Below, piece by piece: positions 36,077 to 44,927 of a stretch of 64,000 bases of DNA. The notes under the pieces are model-generated. The model was not told where the DNA came from. It saw only the letters and a list, made by a program, of their open reading frames with translations, and made no database searches. This DNA comes from Flavobacterium nitratireducens (GTDB lineage Bacteria; Bacteroidota; Bacteroidia; Flavobacteriales; Flavobacteriaceae), in NCBI RefSeq assembly GCF_029625335.1, contig NZ_CP121111.1, positions 186,001-250,000 on the forward strand, read 5' to 3'. A program made the position numbers and the translations under genes. The first letter of the stretch is position 1; the number at the start of each line of letters is the position of its first letter.

Positions 36077-36338
36077 TTGTTTTTTAGATAGCTTTAATAA
36101 AAATTATATTGAATTAAATCTTCTTAAAAAAAATCAAATTTAGATTAAAAAACCCGATTAACTACACGTTTTTTTGTTTTTTTTTTAAAATTAAAGTAGG
36201 AATAGTTTTGTTTTTAATAGACATTTGTTTACTAAAAAGTGAAAAAGCATTACTATTTGCTTTAAATTTTATCGACGAAACGCATAAAACATCGTTAAAA
36301 TGAAGATTTGTTTTATTTTTGTTTTAAAATTATATTTT

Positions 36339-36809
36339 ATGAAGTTTATACTGTTTTTTATCACTCTTCCTTTTTATGGTCAGGTGTTGCATCATCAAAT
36401 GTTGTCCTCACAAGGAACTTCCAAAAAAATAGCTAACGGTTATATTATTAGTCAGACAATAGGGCAACAAAGCACTGTAGGAAATTCTGATAAGAACGTT
36501 GTCGCTATTCAAGGTTTTCAGCAAAGCAATTGGAGTACTATTATTTCTTCAAATGAAACTAATCAAATTACAACTTTAACGTTTCCTAATCCTTTTGCTG
36601 AGGTTGTAAATTTTCAATTCTCGCAAGCTATAAAAGAGGAGATGTCCATTTATGTTTTTGATATCGCGGGTCGTTTGGTTTACCAACAAAAAAAGCAGGT
36701 AACAAATCAGCTTTTATCTATAAATCTATCTAATTTACCTCAATCGGAATACTTAGTTAAACTTCAAAATAACACGCTAACTTACTATACTAAACTTGTA
36801 AAACTATGA
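36339..36809 (+). CDS. Small T9SS type A sorting-domain protein
   Basis: About 156 residues from the chosen start at 36339 (MKFILFFITLPFYGQV, a signal peptide). The N-terminal part carries HQMLSSQGTS and ISQTIGQQSTVGN...IQGFQQSNW, a widespread Bacteroidota motif. The last 75 residues are a type IX secretion C-terminal domain (FPNPF start, IYVFDIAGRLVYQQ, ending LVKL). So it is exported through the T9SS to the cell surface or medium. It overlaps the next gene by 4 bases and opens the five-gene fibre locus. Confidence 0.8.
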   Translation: MKFILFFITLPFYGQVLHHQMLSSQGTSKKIANGYIISQTIGQQSTVGNSDKNVVAIQGFQQSNWSTIISSNETNQITTLTFPNPFAEVVNFQFSQAIKEEMSIYVFDIAGRLVYQQKKQVTNQLLSINLSNLPQSEYLVKLQNNTLTYYTKLVKL

Positions 36810-37435
36810 TAAAAAACTACTTTTTAGGTCTGTTTTTTTTAACAACGGCTACATTATTTTCCCAGGAAATTTATTTGAAAACAGGAAAAAATTACACCAA
36901 GTATAAGTATAAAGACTCGAATCTTCAGAGCAATCCTAATCTTCAAAGTGGAACGGGGAGTTTTTATGAAATTGGATTTATAAAACCTTTAACCAATAAA
37001 AAAATCTATTATTCATTAGGACTTTCCTTGAATGATTATAATGCTATTGGAGGAAACATGGCGAATTCCTATCGTTGGGATACCCAATATTTGGGTTTAC
37101 AATCTGGTTTGCAATACCAATTATTTTCATTCAAAACGAATAAAAAAAATGCTATTGATGTAGTGGTTAAAACTGATTTGAATATATCTTCTATGATTTA
37201 TGGGAAACAAGAAATCAATGGTGTTTATTATGATTTGAAGAAACAAGAAGAATTTTCAGGAATCCTTTTAGAATCATCATTAGGCTTACAGTTTAAGTAC
37301 CGAATTCCTGCTATTGGAGGATTGAGTTTAGGCTATGATTTTGCTCAAACAGTAAATGTAGGAAGCTCATCCAAAGAGCACTTGTCTTACAATACAAATC
37401 AACTCGAATTAGGGATCCATTTCAATATTAATTAA
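36806..37435 (+). CDS. Predicted small outer-membrane beta-barrel protein
   Basis: A 209-residue protein with a Sec signal (MIKNYFLGLFFLTTATLFSQ). The mature part alternates polar and aromatic residues in strand-like stretches (SFYEIGFIKPL; KIYYSLGLSLNDYNAIGG; LELGIHFNIN), ending in an aromatic/hydrophobic C-terminal strand as in outer-membrane barrels. It lies between the T9SS protein and the giant fibre protein, with a 4-base overlap upstream and 8 bases downstream. It is much shorter than PorP/SprF (about 300 residues), but could play a similar anchoring role. Family not recognised. Confidence 0.6.
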   Translation: MIKNYFLGLFFLTTATLFSQEIYLKTGKNYTKYKYKDSNLQSNPNLQSGTGSFYEIGFIKPLTNKKIYYSLGLSLNDYNAIGGNMANSYRWDTQYLGLQSGLQYQLFSFKTNKKNAIDVVVKTDLNISSMIYGKQEINGVYYDLKKQEEFSGILLESSLGLQFKYRIPAIGGLSLGYDFAQTVNVGSSSKEHLSYNTNQLELGIHFNIN

Positions 37436-37443
37436 TCAAGGAT

Positions 37444-40164
37444 ATGAAAAAAATAGTACTATTATTTATATTTTTTGTAGCAACACAAGTTTTTGCACAA
37501 AATAAAGGAATTACCTATCAAGCAGTAATTTTTAATCCTAAAGGAGAGCAACTTCCGGGGGTAAATAATTCAAATAGTCCGTTAGTAAATAAAAATATCT
37601 GTTTACAGTTTAAGTTTGTAGATGAATTTTCTAATGTTGAATACCAAGAAACTATTCAAACCCAAACCGATTCTTTTGGTATGGTTAATCTAGTAATAGG
37701 TTCAGGAACTCAAACAGCAGGTTACGCACCCTCTTTTAATGGTATAGTTTGGAATAATACCAAGAAGAGCTTAATAGTTGGAATTAATGCTCAAGGGACT
37801 TGTTCTAATTTTGTTGAAATAAGCAATCAAGTATTTACCTATGTTCCATTGGCTTTTACTGCTGTAAATGCAGAGAATGTTACCGGAGTTGTGGGGATTG
37901 AAAATGGAGGAACTAATGCTACAACAGTACTAGGCGCTAGAACTAATTTAGGAATCAATAATGTTGATAACACAAGTGATGCAAATAAACCAATTAGTCT
38001 TGCAACACAAGTGGCTTTAAATCTGAAAGAAAATGTAGCAAATAAAAGTACAAATGTTACAACTGATGGAGCTTCTGATACAAAATACCCAAGTGTAAAA
38101 TCGGTTAAGACCTATGTTGATGCAAGTGCTGCAACTGCTTCTACTGCATTGGCTAATGAAATCACAAGAGCAACTGCTGCAGAGACTACAATTGCAACCA
38201 ATTTAACAGCAGAAACTACAGCAAGAACAGCAGCTGATGCAACTTTTACAACTAATTTAGCTACTGAAGTAAACAATAGAACAGCTGCCGACTTACTGAA
38301 AGAAGATGTTGCTAACAAAAGTACGAATGTTACCACCGATGGAAATTCGGATGTAAAATACCCAAGTGTAAAATCGGTTAAGACGTATGTTGATGCCAAT
38401 GCTACAACCTCTTCTACAGCTTTAGCCAATGAAGTAACAAGAGCAACCACTGCAGAAACTACAATTGCAACCAATTTAACTGCTGAAACAACAGCCAGAA
38501 CAGCAGCAGATGCTACATTAACAACTAATTTAGCTACTGAAGTAACCAACAGAACCGCTGCCGACTTACTGAAAGAAGATATTGCTAACAAAAGTACAGA
38601 TGTAACCACCGACGGAAATTCGGATGTAAAATACCCAACTGTAAAATCGGTTAAGACCTATGTTGATGCAAGTGCTACAACTGCTTCTACAGCTTTAGCC
38701 AATGAAGTAACAAGAGCAACCGCTGCAGAAACTATAATTGCAACCAATTTAACAGCAGAAACCACAGCTAGAACAGCAGCTGATGCCACTTTGACAACCA
38801 ATTTAGCTACCGAAGTAAGCAACAGAACCGCTGCCGATTTATTAAAAGAAGATCTAGCCAACAAAAGTACTGATGTAACTACTGACGGAACTTCGGATAC
38901 GAAATACCCAAGTGTGAAATCGGTTAAAGATTATGTTGATAATGCTACTAGTTCTATAAACACTTTAGAAAATGGAAAAATGTACATTGGTAATGATAGT
39001 AATCAGGCAACTGAGGTAGCTATTTCAGGTGATGTAACAATAGATAATTTGGGAGTTACTGCTATAGGGGCTAATAAAGTGATCACTTCTATGATTGCAG
39101 ATGATGCAGTTGAAACTAACAAAATCAAAGATGCTAGTGTAACTTCTTCCAAATTGACAACTTCTATTGATTTGTCGGGTATTCCTACTGCACCAACAGC
39201 GGATGAAGGGACAAACACAACACAGATAGCAACTACTGCTTTTGTTACTTCAGCAGCATCTTCATCAAAGTTTGTTGATTTATCTAGTCATCAAACTATT
39301 GGAGGAAATAAAACTTTTAATGAACCTTTAAATGTAAAATCTGGAGATGGACAATTAGCCAAAATTGGTACTATAGGAAATGTAGATAACTTGTATTTTG
39401 GTCAGGCTAATTTTGTATATGCCCCATCGGTAGGAAGAAATAATACAGTTATGGGAACTTTTGCTTTTACATCTTCTGGAGGAAGTAATAACACTGTTAT
39501 TGGAAAAGATGCGATGAGACAAGGGAATGGAAGTGGAGGAGATGATAATACAGCTTTAGGATTTAGAGCTTTGTCTAATGCTCAAGAAGGATCAAGAAAC
39601 ACTGCTGTAGGTACAAGTACTATGGAAATGGGGATGGGAACTGACAATGCATCTTTAGGTTATCGAGCTGGAGTAAATTTAACCACTGGTTCAAAAAATA
39701 CAATTATAGGAAGTAACGCAAATGTTTCAAATGGAGCTTTAACGAATGCTACTGCTATAGGTTATGGTGCAACGGTAGCAAATAATAATACTATTCAATT
39801 GGGGAATTCAGATATTAGTAATGTAAATACTTATGGTTCTGTAACGGCTAATGCAGCAATTACAGATGAGATAACTTCCGATTTAACTATTGATAGTAAT
39901 AATGTCGAGCAATATAAAAGTAAAATACTAATATGTAATCCTAGTAGTCCTATCACGATCACATTTGCTAATGGATTACCAAGAGGGTTTAATTGTATGA
40001 TTTTGCAAAAAAGTGATGATGCAAATAAAATTAATATTTCAGGAGGGCTAGGAGTAACGATGAAAAACAGAAATAATTATACTGCAACGGCTGGTAATTA
40101 TGCAATTGCAACAGTTGTGAGTATAGGTGGGGATATTATTGTTACTGCAGGAGATATGCAATAA
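37444..40164 (+). CDS. Exported fibre protein: tail-fibre-like shaft, tandem coiled-coil repeats, YadA-like head
   Basis: A 906-residue protein. Residues 1-19 are a signal peptide, and about 20-150 an N-terminal beta domain (GITYQAVIFNPKGEQLPG) frequent in Flavobacteriia. About 155-190 has the phage tail-fibre phrase LGINNVDNTSDANKPIS. About 198-500 holds three 91-residue repeats and a partial fourth (ANKSTxVTTDGxSDxKYPSVKSVK, then AETTIATNLTAETTARTAAD). About 660-790 are YadA-head-like NT(A/V)(I/L/M)G repeats. No T9SS domain is visible. Trimerisation is inferred from these motifs. Probably a surface fibre or adhesin. Confidence 0.72.
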   Translation: MKKIVLLFIFFVATQVFAQNKGITYQAVIFNPKGEQLPGVNNSNSPLVNKNICLQFKFVDEFSNVEYQETIQTQTDSFGMVNLVIGSGTQTAGYAPSFNGIVWNNTKKSLIVGINAQGTCSNFVEISNQVFTYVPLAFTAVNAENVTGVVGIENGGTNATTVLGARTNLGINNVDNTSDANKPISLATQVALNLKENVANKSTNVTTDGASDTKYPSVKSVKTYVDASAATASTALANEITRATAAETTIATNLTAETTARTAADATFTTNLATEVNNRTAADLLKEDVANKSTNVTTDGNSDVKYPSVKSVKTYVDANATTSSTALANEVTRATTAETTIATNLTAETTARTAADATLTTNLATEVTNRTAADLLKEDIANKSTDVTTDGNSDVKYPTVKSVKTYVDASATTASTALANEVTRATAAETIIATNLTAETTARTAADATLTTNLATEVSNRTAADLLKEDLANKSTDVTTDGTSDTKYPSVKSVKDYVDNATSSINTLENGKMYIGNDSNQATEVAISGDVTIDNLGVTAIGANKVITSMIADDAVETNKIKDASVTSSKLTTSIDLSGIPTAPTADEGTNTTQIATTAFVTSAASSSKFVDLSSHQTIGGNKTFNEPLNVKSGDGQLAKIGTIGNVDNLYFGQANFVYAPSVGRNNTVMGTFAFTSSGGSNNTVIGKDAMRQGNGSGGDDNTALGFRALSNAQEGSRNTAVGTSTMEMGMGTDNASLGYRAGVNLTTGSKNTIIGSNANVSNGALTNATAIGYGATVANNNTIQLGNSDISNVNTYGSVTANAAITDEITSDLTIDSNNVEQYKSKILICNPSSPITITFANGLPRGFNCMILQKSDDANKINISGGLGVTMKNRNNYTATAGNYAIATVVSIGGDIIVTAGDMQ
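38038..38940 (+). repeat. Tandem repeat of 273 bp inside the fibre gene
   Basis: The repeat unit restarts at 38038, 38311, 38584 and 38857, an exact 273-base period (91 codons), three full copies and part of a fourth. The copies differ mainly at synonymous sites. Such a tract can lengthen or shorten by recombination and so vary the fibre length. Confidence 0.9.
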
Positions 40165-40208
40165 TTTGAGTTAAATAGATAAAATTTTAAGTTAATAAAA
40201 GAATAGTT

Positions 40209-41699
40209 ATGAAAAAAAATATACTGATAATACTAATTGTGCTTTTTGCAAGTTACACTAGAACTGTTGCAAATAATTTGATAATGGGAACGCCAAGTGT
40301 AAGCGGAAATTCTGTTACTTTCACGATTAAATGGGATAATAGCTGGAATGTTACTACAGGACCCTCTAATTGGGATGCTGTATGGGTATTTGTTAAAAGG
40401 CAATCATGTGTTAATGGTGCCACAAGTCCTTGGATTCACGCCGATTTAGCAACTTCTGGTCAATCTGTTTCAGGGGCTCAACTTCAGGTTGATTTAGTTA
40501 CTGATAACAAAGGGGTTTTCATAAGAAGAAATGCTCCAGGAATTGGAATTATAAACGAGGCAACAGTTACATTAACTTTGGCAACAGCTGTTGGAGCAGA
40601 TAATATAGGTGTTTATGGAATAGAAATGGTCAACATACCTCAAGGACAATTTTATATTGGTGATGGTAGGGTAGATATGCGTAGTTTTTCAGAAGGTGGT
40701 ACTGATGCTCCAAAATTAATCGATGCTACTGTTCAAACTAACGGTCTAGGGGCTGCTTCAAATTATCAAAAACAATCATTAGGTTCTGCAGGTAATTTAC
40801 CTTCAACATTTCCACTAGGGTATAATCGTTTTTATTGCATGAAATATGAAATTACTGCTGCACAATACGTTGCTTTTTTAAACACACTTTCTTACAAACA
40901 ACAATTGAGAATGCAACGTGATTATAATTCGAATACAACACCACCTACATCTCCGGCTGGTACCCAATTTCATTGTTGGCCTTGTTCTAATCGATCTGCG
41001 AATATTGTGATAGCAACACCGGCACAATCATTAACACAAATGTCTCCTGCGGTATATGCTAATGACTTTGATAACGATGGTGTATATAACGAAGATGAAG
41101 ATGGTTTAGGTTTGCCAGTGGCATTGAATATGAAAAACTTCTTTGCATTTTTAGATTGGGCTGCCATACGTCCTATGACTGAATTTGAATATGAAAAAGT
41201 GTGTAGAGGACCTGTTACTCCTACAGCTAATGAATATGCTTGGGGTTCGACCGATTTATTCAGGGAATTTGATGTGGTAGATAGAGGAAAATCGACAGAA
41301 CAAAATAGAAAAAATGGTTTAGGACCAACGAATAGTGGGTATGATACTTTTTATAGAACAGGTATGTTTGCTACAGCAAGTTCTGATAGATTGCACGCTG
41401 GAGCTACTTATTATGGCGTGTTAGACATGACTGGTGGAGTATGGGAATCTTGTATAGGTGGATGGGGTGTTGATTATTCAAATTTTACTACTGCCAATGG
41501 AGATGGTAATTTGTATGAAAGTGGAGAGTCAATGAATAATGGTTCAACAGATATGGCAGAATGGATTCCTAATAGAATTATTGTAAAGGGAGGAGGAGCA
41601 AACTGGCAAGGAGAATGGATGGGTGTATCGCCTCGAAATTGGGTGAATTTTGATAGTTATGGTTTTTTTCAAGGAGGACGTGGAGTGAGATCTTATTAA
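40209..41699 (+). CDS. Formylglycine-generating-enzyme-like (SUMF1/PvdO) exported protein
   Basis: A 496-residue protein with a signal peptide (MKKNILIILIVLFASYTRTV). Residues about 25-135 are a beta domain of unknown type. Residues about 140-496 match the FGE-sulfatase fold: GVYGIEMVNIPQGQFYIGD, YCMKYEITAAQYVAFLN, WAAIRPMTEFEYEKVCRGP, GVLDMTGGVWE and GGRGVRSY. FGE homologues are C-type-lectin-fold proteins; some make formylglycine with copper, others are structural or ligand-binding. No sulfatase lies nearby, so a structural or modifying role for the adjacent fibre proteins is more likely. Inference only. Confidence 0.75.
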   Translation: MKKNILIILIVLFASYTRTVANNLIMGTPSVSGNSVTFTIKWDNSWNVTTGPSNWDAVWVFVKRQSCVNGATSPWIHADLATSGQSVSGAQLQVDLVTDNKGVFIRRNAPGIGIINEATVTLTLATAVGADNIGVYGIEMVNIPQGQFYIGDGRVDMRSFSEGGTDAPKLIDATVQTNGLGAASNYQKQSLGSAGNLPSTFPLGYNRFYCMKYEITAAQYVAFLNTLSYKQQLRMQRDYNSNTTPPTSPAGTQFHCWPCSNRSANIVIATPAQSLTQMSPAVYANDFDNDGVYNEDEDGLGLPVALNMKNFFAFLDWAAIRPMTEFEYEKVCRGPVTPTANEYAWGSTDLFREFDVVDRGKSTEQNRKNGLGPTNSGYDTFYRTGMFATASSDRLHAGATYYGVLDMTGGVWESCIGGWGVDYSNFTTANGDGNLYESGESMNNGSTDMAEWIPNRIIVKGGGANWQGEWMGVSPRNWVNFDSYGFFQGGRGVRSY

Positions 41700-41720
41700 A
41701 TTATTTAATACTAATAAGGC

Positions 41721-42227
41721 ATGAAAAAAATAATCTTACTGACTTTATTTTATTTTAGTTGTAATTACCTTCAAGCGCAAATTGGTTTGCCAAGCATGAG
41801 AGGGGTAATATCTGCTGGATCAAAAATTATTCCTACTATGTATTCTGGTGGGAAAGGAATTGGTTCAGATCAAAAAGAAATAATTCAAAATAATTGTACG
41901 CCTTTACTTGTTGAATCTATATTTTATGGAGGTCAAGGATATGGCTCTCAAGATAATATTTTGTCTCAAACGGTATGTTCCCCTGCTATTGTTGAGTCCA
42001 TATTTTATGGAGGTCAAGGATATGGCGCTCAAGATAATGTTCTAGTACAATCTGTTTGTAGTACACCTGTTGTTGAATCCATTTTTTATGGTGGAAAAGG
42101 GTCAGGAACTATAGATAATTTTGTTATACAATCCATTTGTACTAATCCATTAACTGAATCCATTTTTTTTGGGGGTAATGGTTATGGTGATCAACAGAGT
42201 ATTGTTATTCAAACCATTTGTCAATAA
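41721..42227 (+). CDS. Exported 27-residue-repeat protein
   Basis: A 168-residue protein with a signal peptide (MKKIILLTLFYFSCNYLQAQ). About 130 residues are made of five 27-residue repeats of the form ESIFYGGxGYGxQDNxxxQxxC followed by five variable residues; the first copy is degenerate and the last is cut. Each repeat has one cysteine and a Gly-Gly-x-Gly turn, giving regularly spaced cysteines suited to disulfide or metal cross-links. No known family is recognised. It is last in the fibre locus, 21 bases after the FGE-like gene, and before a strong terminator. Confidence 0.7.
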   Translation: MKKIILLTLFYFSCNYLQAQIGLPSMRGVISAGSKIIPTMYSGGKGIGSDQKEIIQNNCTPLLVESIFYGGQGYGSQDNILSQTVCSPAIVESIFYGGQGYGAQDNVLVQSVCSTPVVESIFYGGKGSGTIDNFVIQSICTNPLTESIFFGGNGYGDQQSIVIQTICQ

Positions 42228-42246
42228 TTAAAATAGAATAAAATAG

Positions 42247-42294
42247 AAAAGGATAAATGAACTAAACATAAGAAAGTTCATTTATCCTTTTTTT
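42247..42294 (+). terminator. Terminator of the fibre locus
   Basis: A 17-bp perfect stem (42247-42263 with 42275-42291), then further T. It marks the end of the five-gene unit, and faces convergent dus. Confidence 0.88.
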
Positions 42295-42318
42295 ACGAAT
42301 AGTTAACTAGTTTTATGT

Positions 42319-43263
42319 TTACCCCTCCTTTATAATCTCTCTCACTGCCTGCTCATAATTACGGATGCTTTTTGCTTTTTTAATTTTTTTATGGATTTTG
42401 TGGGGATTGGAAAAGATCACTGAAAAGTATTCCCAGAGGTGATGCATTTTCAATAAAATGTGTGTTGCTCCCGATAAGGATTCACTATAACCGGCGTATA
42501 AAGTATCGTGAAAATCGCTGAACAATTCCATTTTGTTTGATGGATATTCGCTGCTGTTGCTTTTGATCATCGAAGGTAAAAAAGGATCAGCAATTAATCC
42601 GCGACCTATCATCCAATGGTCGATGGTAGGAAAGCGTTCCTGCATTTTTTGAAATTGAGCCACCGAAGTAATATCACCGTTATAATACAATTTTAGTTTG
42701 GTGTTGTCTACACATTGTTGGAAACCGTCTAAATTCACTCCACCATTGTACAATTGTTTCCCAATGCGGGCATGAATTGCCACATTCTTAATCGGGTATT
42801 TTTCTAAAAGAGGTAAAACATTCAGAATTTCTTCGGGAGTTTCATAACCCAAACGCATTTTCATCGAAACAATAATATCCGATTCGGCATGAACTCTTTC
42901 CAGAATATGATCAATTTTTTGTGTTTGGCAAATCAATCCGGATCCCATGCCAGATTTGGTTACCATTGGATACGGACAACCTAAATTCCAATTCAATTCT
43001 TTATATCCTAATTCCTGAACATATTTCGAAACAAATAAAAATTCATCCGCATCATTACTAATGATTTGAGGAATAACTTCTAAATCCTGATTGTTCTCAG
43101 GAAGTAAGTCACGTTGGTAGGAAGATTTTACAACCAGTTTTCCGTTTAAGCGAATGTAAGGAGAATAAAAAGTATCAATACCGCCAAAATATTTGTTTTG
43201 CGCATTTCTAAAGCGAAAATCAGTAAATCCTTGAAGAGGAGAGGAAAGAAGGGTATAGCTCAT
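42319..43263 (-). CDS. dus: tRNA-dihydrouridine synthase family protein
   Basis: A 314-residue FMN-dependent enzyme that reduces uridine to dihydrouridine in tRNA. It starts MSYTLLSSPLQGFTD (43263; a longer start at 43281 has no support). The catalytic-loop cysteine is in NWNLGCPYPMV (family LNxGCP), followed by VSMKMRLGYETPEE, AIHARIGKQLY and a GRGLIADPFL phrase. Size and the short C-terminal domain suggest a DusC-like class; which tRNA position it modifies cannot be read. A promoter overlaps the upstream terminator. Confidence 0.87.
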   Translation of the reverse strand: MSYTLLSSPLQGFTDFRFRNAQNKYFGGIDTFYSPYIRLNGKLVVKSSYQRDLLPENNQDLEVIPQIISNDADEFLFVSKYVQELGYKELNWNLGCPYPMVTKSGMGSGLICQTQKIDHILERVHAESDIIVSMKMRLGYETPEEILNVLPLLEKYPIKNVAIHARIGKQLYNGGVNLDGFQQCVDNTKLKLYYNGDITSVAQFQKMQERFPTIDHWMIGRGLIADPFLPSMIKSNSSEYPSNKMELFSDFHDTLYAGYSESLSGATHILLKMHHLWEYFSVIFSNPHKIHKKIKKAKSIRNYEQAVREIIKEG

Positions 43264-43278
43264 AAAAAAATAATTGTG

Positions 43279-43311
43279 CAAATATAATCAATGGAAACCA
43301 GAACTATACAA
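43279..43311 (-). promoter_or_regulatory. Promoter of dus
   Basis: On the minus strand TTG (43309-43311), 22 bases, then TATATTTG (43279-43286). The -33 TTG lies inside the last bases of the neighbouring terminator stem. Confidence 0.55.
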
Positions 43312-43352
43312 AACGTAAAAAGACTTTCGCTAGAAAGTCTTTTTACGTTTTG
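43309..43352 (-). terminator. Perfect 20-bp terminator of the sigma/anti-sigma operon
   Basis: Bases 43309-43328 and 43333-43352 are exact complements around a GCTA loop, with internal A5/T5 tracts. One of the longest perfect stems in the window. Confidence 0.9.
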
Positions 43353-43416
43353 AACTAAATTCTAAGATTATTAATTGCTTAATCAACTTGACTTGTTAAT
43401 GGTATAAATGTCTATT

Positions 43417-44202
43417 TTATACTTTACCTAAAGTGTATAATTGTTCTAATGTAGGAGTTAAACTTCCTCCAGCAGGTTCCAATGTAATACCGAAAGCTTC
43501 AGCTTCGGCAATATTATTAACGGCAAAAAAGCGCTCGTTATTGTCTTTAAATTTATCCAATAAACCAATACTGGTAGGTGTAAGAGGATTTAATTTTAAA
43601 GCCCAAACTTGGTAAACCATTCCTTTTGGAGGTTCTGGTAATCCAGAAGCATCTACATAAACCGTTTGCGTATCTTTGTTCCAATATACTTTTGCAGAAG
43701 ATTCTGGGGAAACCGTTTGTCCTCCAAGTGTGATTACGGTGTTTTTGTCGTCTTTGATAACAGCCAAATGAGTTTCGATAGCGGCTTTTTTAGTCGCTAA
43801 TTCGTTACGTTCTTTTTCGATTTTTACTTTTTCTAAGTTGGTAGTTACTATTTGATTATTAGTAAGTTCTAATTGATTGTATTGAAAACCAATTCCTGCC
43901 AAGAGTATAATAGCGGCTGCCCAACCGACGTATTGAGCCCAATTTCTTTTTGGACTCATGTTGATAACTTCAGGGGTGCTCAAGTTTAGTTTTTCTTTTA
44001 TAGCGGCATAATTTTTAACCGATTGAAAAGGAGCAAAGCTAGACGATAAGGCCAACATTGATTTTTCGATAGCTATAATTTCGGCATTAATTTCAGGATA
44101 TTTTTTAGCCATTTCAGCAACCTCTTCACTTTCGGTTTCTGATAATGAACCAAAAACATAAAGTTCTAATATACCTGATTCTATATATTCTTTCGTTTCC
44201 AT
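43417..44202 (-). CDS. Anti-sigma factor, RskA type
   Basis: A 261-residue membrane protein. Residues 1-75 form the cytoplasmic anti-sigma domain (ESGILELYVFGSLSETESEE, a zinc-less ASD). One membrane segment lies around 88-105 (YVGWAAAIILLAGIGF), then a periplasmic coiled coil and the RskA domain (VYWNKDTQTVYVDASGLPEP, GMVYQVWALKLNP). It sequesters the ECF sigma factor encoded 4 bases upstream and probably releases it after regulated proteolysis. Confidence 0.88.
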   Translation of the reverse strand: METKEYIESGILELYVFGSLSETESEEVAEMAKKYPEINAEIIAIEKSMLALSSSFAPFQSVKNYAAIKEKLNLSTPEVINMSPKRNWAQYVGWAAAIILLAGIGFQYNQLELTNNQIVTTNLEKVKIEKERNELATKKAAIETHLAVIKDDKNTVITLGGQTVSPESSAKVYWNKDTQTVYVDASGLPEPPKGMVYQVWALKLNPLTPTSIGLLDKFKDNNERFFAVNNIAEAEAFGITLEPAGGSLTPTLEQLYTLGKV

Positions 44203-44206
44203 CGTA

Positions 44207-44755
44207 CTATACTTTCAAATAGTTTCTTAAATCATTAATACAGTTTCTGTTGTGTGTTTTTACCGTTCCTAATGGAATTTCAAGTTCATCAGCAGCTTCC
44301 TGTTGGGTATAACCTTTAAAAAACAATAAGTCTATTATTTGGATACATTTAGGTTTTAATCGTTTGATGAAATCCTGCAGTCCTATTCCGTCTACTTTAT
44401 TGGTCAATTTGTTATTGTCTTCAAATAGATTTACGAAATTATCTGAAGAAAGGTTTTTTTGACTGTTGTTAAAGTTTTTAGAACGTAATCTATCAATCGA
44501 AGTATTTCGTGCGATATTTAGAATCCAAGTGTAAAAACGTCCTTTATTTTCGTTATAAGTATCTAAGTTTTTCCAGATTTTAACAAAAACCTCTTGGAGT
44601 ACGTCCTCCGCTTCTTCTGTGTTTTTGATTAAGTTACTTATAACCGCAAATAAACTTTTGGCATACATATCATAAAGATGTGTGAATGCTTTTTCGTCCT
44701 TTCTGTAAATTAAAGCTAATAATTCGTCTTGACTCATCGTTTTTATATTTTGCAT
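44207..44755 (-). CDS. ECF-type RNA polymerase sigma factor
   Basis: A 182-residue sigma-70 family protein. Region 2 is at about 10-85 (AFTHLYDMYAKSLFAVI; EEAEDVLQEVFVKIWKNL; GRFYTWILNIARNTSIDRLR), and region 4 at about 125-180 with the HTH YTQQEAADELEIPLGTVKTH. It pairs with the RskA-like anti-sigma gene and would redirect polymerase on a cell-envelope or stress signal. The start could be base 44755 or the second Met six codons later. Confidence 0.92.
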   Translation of the reverse strand: MQNIKTMSQDELLALIYRKDEKAFTHLYDMYAKSLFAVISNLIKNTEEAEDVLQEVFVKIWKNLDTYNENKGRFYTWILNIARNTSIDRLRSKNFNNSQKNLSSDNFVNLFEDNNKLTNKVDGIGLQDFIKRLKPKCIQIIDLLFFKGYTQQEAADELEIPLGTVKTHNRNCINDLRNYLKV

Positions 44756-44927
44756 TACAAACTTAGGGAAACTTATTTGATATCTTAAAACTTTTCTTAA
44801 AATCGGGTTTAAAAATTCTTGTTATTAATCTAATATAGAATATTTAACAACAGTTTAATACTTTTTATCTCTTTTTCAAAAGGAAAAATGAATGCAAATT
44901 ACTTACTTTTATCAAAAATATATTTTT

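Noticed and set aside
38112..38864. Long minus-strand open frames of Ala/Val/Ser-rich composition opposite the fibre gene
   Set aside because: They are reading-frame shadows of the low-complexity tandem repeats; no start signal, no family and the same period as the sense repeats.
38038..38940. Regular repeats that might be taken for a CRISPR array
   Set aside because: The 273-base units are contiguous coding repeats without spacers, in frame with the fibre protein.
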